A model generated the notes under the pieces. That model saw only the letters and a list, made by a program, of their open reading frames with translations. It did not search any database and was not told the origin of the DNA. Positions 10,633 to 64,000 of a stretch of DNA of 64,000 bases are shown piece after piece (position 1 is the stretch's first letter; each line of letters starts with the position of its first letter). Location: positions 37,539,947 to 37,603,946 of the forward strand of contig NC_063049.1 of NCBI RefSeq assembly GCF_018812025.1. The letters run 5' to 3'. Source of the DNA: Megalobrama amblycephala (Eukaryota; Chordata; Actinopteri; Cypriniformes; Xenocyprididae). Made by a program: the position numbers and the translations under genes.

Positions 10633-11816
10633 CTATTCAGCAGATGGAAAGCGAAAAAACTCAAGGCTGTTTTCGCAGAGGAGGGTTTTGTGAACGTGTG
10701 ATGGTCGCTGCAGCTTGTAACATTAAGCGCAAAACTGATACAATGTATCGCGGATCCATGTGAAACGTCATAATGGTTGCAACAATGTTGCCGCTGCGCT
10801 ATTTACAAATACTATCAGCTCAGTCGCTAATGGATTAAGTTGGTGTGTATGTGGCTTAACGTGTGGAAACGTGGACGTTTTGTCCTTCAGAATGACAACA
10901 GTTTGATGTAATTGGATCGGATCCGTTGATCTGTACGTTTGCTTGTGTTTCCAGAGTCCAAATATTGGATTCATTTGGATTGTTGCTCTTATGGCCAGCA
11001 GTTTTAGCGCTTATTCCTTAAACGAATACCTATGTTTACTAGTAGTACTTTTAAGTATCAGTGTAAGCAATCCATTAGATATTAGTAATGACTACTTTTC
11101 TAGTGTTTATTCATTACTGGTATTAATTCCAATAGTGAAAAGTAACTATTTCATTATTGCTAGTGTCATGTTTTTGCAATTAAATTCTATGAGAATCTGT
11201 GATTCAGATATCAGCTATTCACTTCCAGCTAGTATGCATTCCAGCTGTTGCTGGTACCTTTTTTCAAGTTTTACTTGTACCTGTTCATTAGATACCGGTG
11301 CTTATTCTTTGGTTTCTTACAACTATTTAAATAGTTTCCATTATCTATTTCAGTTTCCCTGAAAGGCCTATTTTTTTTTTTTTTTTTTTTTTTGGAGACT
11401 TGTTTTCCAGTTGTTCCTAGTCGTTCCTAGTCATTCCGATCTTAAACCTTACTAGCAAATTTTTTAATTGAGCTTTAAAGTAGCCATTCTGACTAACTTA
11501 TGACCTTTAACAAAGAAATGTTACTTGTAGAATCTGGTATAGATACTAGTGTATCTTTAAAAAAATATATACATGTAGAAATCAATATTAAAAGAGCTTG
11601 CCATGGCAATCTGATTGTTTGTAGAATTAGTCTAAATTAAGTTTCTGTGATATGTCACCTCCTGGCAAGCTTCTGTTTGTATTTAGAAACTTAAGGGTTA
11701 GGGTTTAAGTTTCCACTGAAGAAATTTGAGATTTGCTTAAACCCCGAGAAGAACTTTAGGCTGTTCAGTGATCACAGTCAGCCCTGGTTCAGGACCTCTT
11801 GTTGTCCTTTACAAAG
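10633..11816 (+). other. ube2e3 intron 1, remainder
   Basis: No exon was seen. About 11030-11360 is a low-complexity stretch of CTAGTRTTNATTCATTACT-like words that opens a spurious 139-codon frame. It is followed by a T23 run at about 11370. Confidence 0.4.
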
Positions 11817-11823
11817 GTGGAAA

Positions 11824-61845
<50,022 letters not shown>

Positions 61846-62540
61846 ACGGCGGGCCGCTGACACCTAGACCCCCCGCTCAACCCCACCCCTCCCCACCCCC
61901 TTCTTTCCAGCTTCCCTTTGTCCACCCCTCCTTCCCACACTCTTCTCCACCGCCGCCCCAGTTTCCATCACCCGCAGGAGTGTAAAGATCCAGGAGAGGC
62001 AACTTTACAACGTGCAACAAATCTTTATAGCCTTTACAATACGGACTTCTGTGTAAATGTCATACTGATTCTACCCCGTGTTTTTACCCGATACGGACTG
62101 GGAGCGCAGACAGGACCCGCCAAGGTGTAAAGGCTGCCGGAGTAGAATTTTGTAGCTGTAGATTTAGTTCTGTTTAAAAGCCTACTTGCAAGTCTTGCTT
62201 CTTTGGGATATAAAAAAATGTATTTTGTGATGTAATAAGGAAAATGTTCCTAAAGTCAACCAAATATTATGGTGCATTTTAGCCTAATTCATTATCTGTA
62301 TGAAGTCAAAGAAACGACAAAAAAGAAAAAAAAAAGAAAAACATGCTGTAGATTATTAGAAATGATGTCATTTATATGAGACCCACGCTCATTTCCAGTT
62401 CTGTGGTACATGCTGTTGTGAATCTGTTATACCTTTGTCAGTTTGTAATGAAGCGATCTCATTGAACGTTTTGTAGCTCAGCTGAAATGAGCAACCACTG
62501 TAAGATCCCCTCAAACACAATAAAAAAACAGTCCCCGGGT
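61846..62540 (+). other. ube2e3: ube2e3 3' UTR
   Basis: Runs from the stop to about 15-20 nt past the AATAAA, about 0.7 kb. It starts pyrimidine-rich (CCCCCGCTCAACCCCACCCC) and becomes AT-rich. The cleavage point is estimated, not seen. Confidence 0.75.
62519..62524 (+). terminator. ube2e3: Polyadenylation signal AATAAA of ube2e3
   Basis: Canonical hexamer followed at 14-30 nt by a GT-rich downstream element (GTGAAGTGTTTGTGTGCTG). Confidence 0.8.
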
Positions 62541-62609
62541 GAAGTGTTTGTGTGCTGTTTTCTACACCGCTATTAAGATCCCATTTGCTCAAAAGTGGTG
62601 GACTCGCTT

Positions 62610-62880
62610 CCATTCAAAAGTTTGAAATTAATACTATTAATACTATCAAAAGTGATGGTAAAGACACTGATAATGTTAAAAAAAAATTCCAAAAATGCAT
62701 CACTGTTTCCACAAAAATAGTACTGATAACAATGTTTCTTGAGCAGCAAATCATCATATTAAAATGATTTCTGAAGGATCATGTGACACTGAAGACTGGA
62801 GTAATGATGCTGAAAATTCAGCTTGGTCATCACAGAAATAAATTACATATGAAAATATATTAAAATAGAAAACAGTAAAC
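62610..62880. mobile_element. Repeat J, partial copy downstream of ube2e3
   Basis: TTCCATTCAAAAGTTTG, TTTCTTGAGCAGCAAATCAT, GATCATGTGACACTGAAGAC and TGATGCTGAAAATTCAGCTT occur in family order. Confidence 0.65.
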
Positions 62881-63294
62881 ATTGTAAACATGCCATAATT
62901 ACTTTATTACTTTATTTAAAATTCTTTATAAGGGCTTTATTTGGCTTTTACCCTTTTTCCTAACATTTATGAATGCATTTTAAGGCTTTTTTAACCCCTT
63001 TTAAATCACAGCTACCTGCACATATGCCTAATTTTTTTCAAAGGTTACATAAAATAATATAACAAAGGACTGAGCAGGCATTTTCCTCAAACTTGTTAAA
63101 TACGAGGCATTTTCTGTTGTGTTCAGTGACATTTTGGTTCATTTTCACCCTGTTTTTTCACTGACAACTAATGACATTTTTTTTTAAATCAATAGGGCTT
63201 TTCACACTGTGCTTAAGCCTGGGTTATCGTCGTTCTAAACACCGCCTTTATCCCGGGTAAAGGAGCATTTCACACTTGTAATTTCTACCTAGGT
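62881..63294. other. Downstream flank, no gene seen
   Basis: AT-rich, unassigned. Confidence 0.4.
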
Positions 63295-63750
63295 TCTACC
63301 TTAATGTAATAAAACGACGAGAATACTTTTTGTGCGCCAAAAAAACAAAATAGCGACTTTTCAACAATATCTAGTGATGACTGATTTCAAAACACTGCTT
63401 CAGAGCTTTACGAATCTAATCAGTGGTTCGGAGTGTCAAAGTCACGTGATTTCAGCAGTTTATCCATTTGATAGGAGATCCAAATCACTAATTCGAAACA
63501 AAAGACTGGTAAAGCTCAGAAGCAGTGTTTTGAAATCGCCCATCACAAGATTTTTTTGAAAAGTCGTTATTTAGTTTTTTGGCGCACAAAAAGTATTCTT
63601 GTCGCTTTGGTCTCAATAGTGGCCTCACTGAGCCATCGGATTTCATCAAAAAATATCTTAATTTATGTTCTGAAGATGAACGAAGGTCTTACGGGTGTAG
63701 AACGACATGAGGGTGAATAATTAATTACATTATTTGGGTGAACTAACCCT
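63295..63750. mobile_element. Angel-like element, right part
   Basis: TTAA at 63751-63754 follows GGGTGAACTAACCCT. The interior matches the element at 52788-54333 (ATACTTTTTGTGCGCCAAAA, CAACAATATCTAGTGATGA, AACACTGCTTC) in both arms. The left end is lost. Confidence 0.75.
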
Positions 63751-64000
63751 TTAAACCACATTGCGGTGCCAAACTTGTACAGTGTGAAAAAATGATGTGT
63801 TTTTAGAATGTTACAACTAGATGCTTAGCAACTGACAACCAATCGCGTGCCTTATATTCAAATGCTTTTGGCAGACACGGAAACACCGCGCAATGTAGCC
63901 TATATAAACAGTAGTTTCTGTGTACGCGTCAAACGGCGATAGAAAAAGCAACAATTGGAGTGAAGAAGGGACTGTTTCATTCATACCTTTTTATATTTCG

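Noticed and set aside
10943..11362. 139-codon plus-strand frame with hydrophobic product
   Set aside because: Low-complexity CTAGT/ATTACT sequence in intron 1, no splice context or family resemblance.

Overview
The window is a vertebrate, probably teleost and most likely cyprinid (carp, goldfish or zebrafish-like) chromosome segment. The host clue is the single recognisable gene, ube2e3, whose split exons have canonical GT-AG junctions. The cyprinid call is an inference from the density of short TTAA-flanked hairpin elements, hAT and Tc1/mariner relics, tRNA-derived SINEs and long (AT)n/(GT)n arrays. There is no operon, phage, plasmid or CRISPR structure.

Layout. Positions 1-9.8 kb are upstream flank, nearly all repeats, with one unrecognised candidate coding exon on the minus strand (2904-3077). 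A CpG-rich, repeat-poor segment at 9.9-10.7 kb is the likely ube2e3 promoter and noncoding first exon (donor at 10217/10218). It also holds a minus-strand open frame with plausible splice signals (10386-10632). The ube2e3 coding sequence is split over five exons: 11824-12023, 13027-13077, 51756-51888, 58866-59013 and 61748-61845. It sums to 630 nt, or 209 residues plus stop, with every junction in phase. The 3' UTR runs to a polyadenylation signal at 62519-62524. The remaining 1.4 kb is repeat-rich downstream flank.

Intron 3 is about 38.7 kb and holds most of the window. It is a record of nested transposition: a Tc1 relic inside another repeat inside a third repeat (13.9-16.7 kb), a repeat carrying both a Tc1-type and a hAT-type insertion with visible target-site duplications (18.3-19.9 kb), a TTAA element inside a hAT-like element (21.9-23.7 kb), and a TTAA hairpin element cleanly inserted in another repeat (29.6-30.6 kb). 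The most unusual object is a 1.5-kb array of 22-23-bp units, bounded by terminal inverted repeats and an apparent 6-bp duplication (36971-38496), which changes orientation internally. Several repeat-poor, complex intronic stretches (24.3, 50.0-50.7 and 55.2-55.7 kb) are candidate conserved noncoding elements, but this cannot be shown without comparison to other species.

I found no convincing new multi-gene system. The best leads for something undescribed are the two minus-strand candidate exons around the ube2e3 5' end and the TIR-bounded palindromic array.
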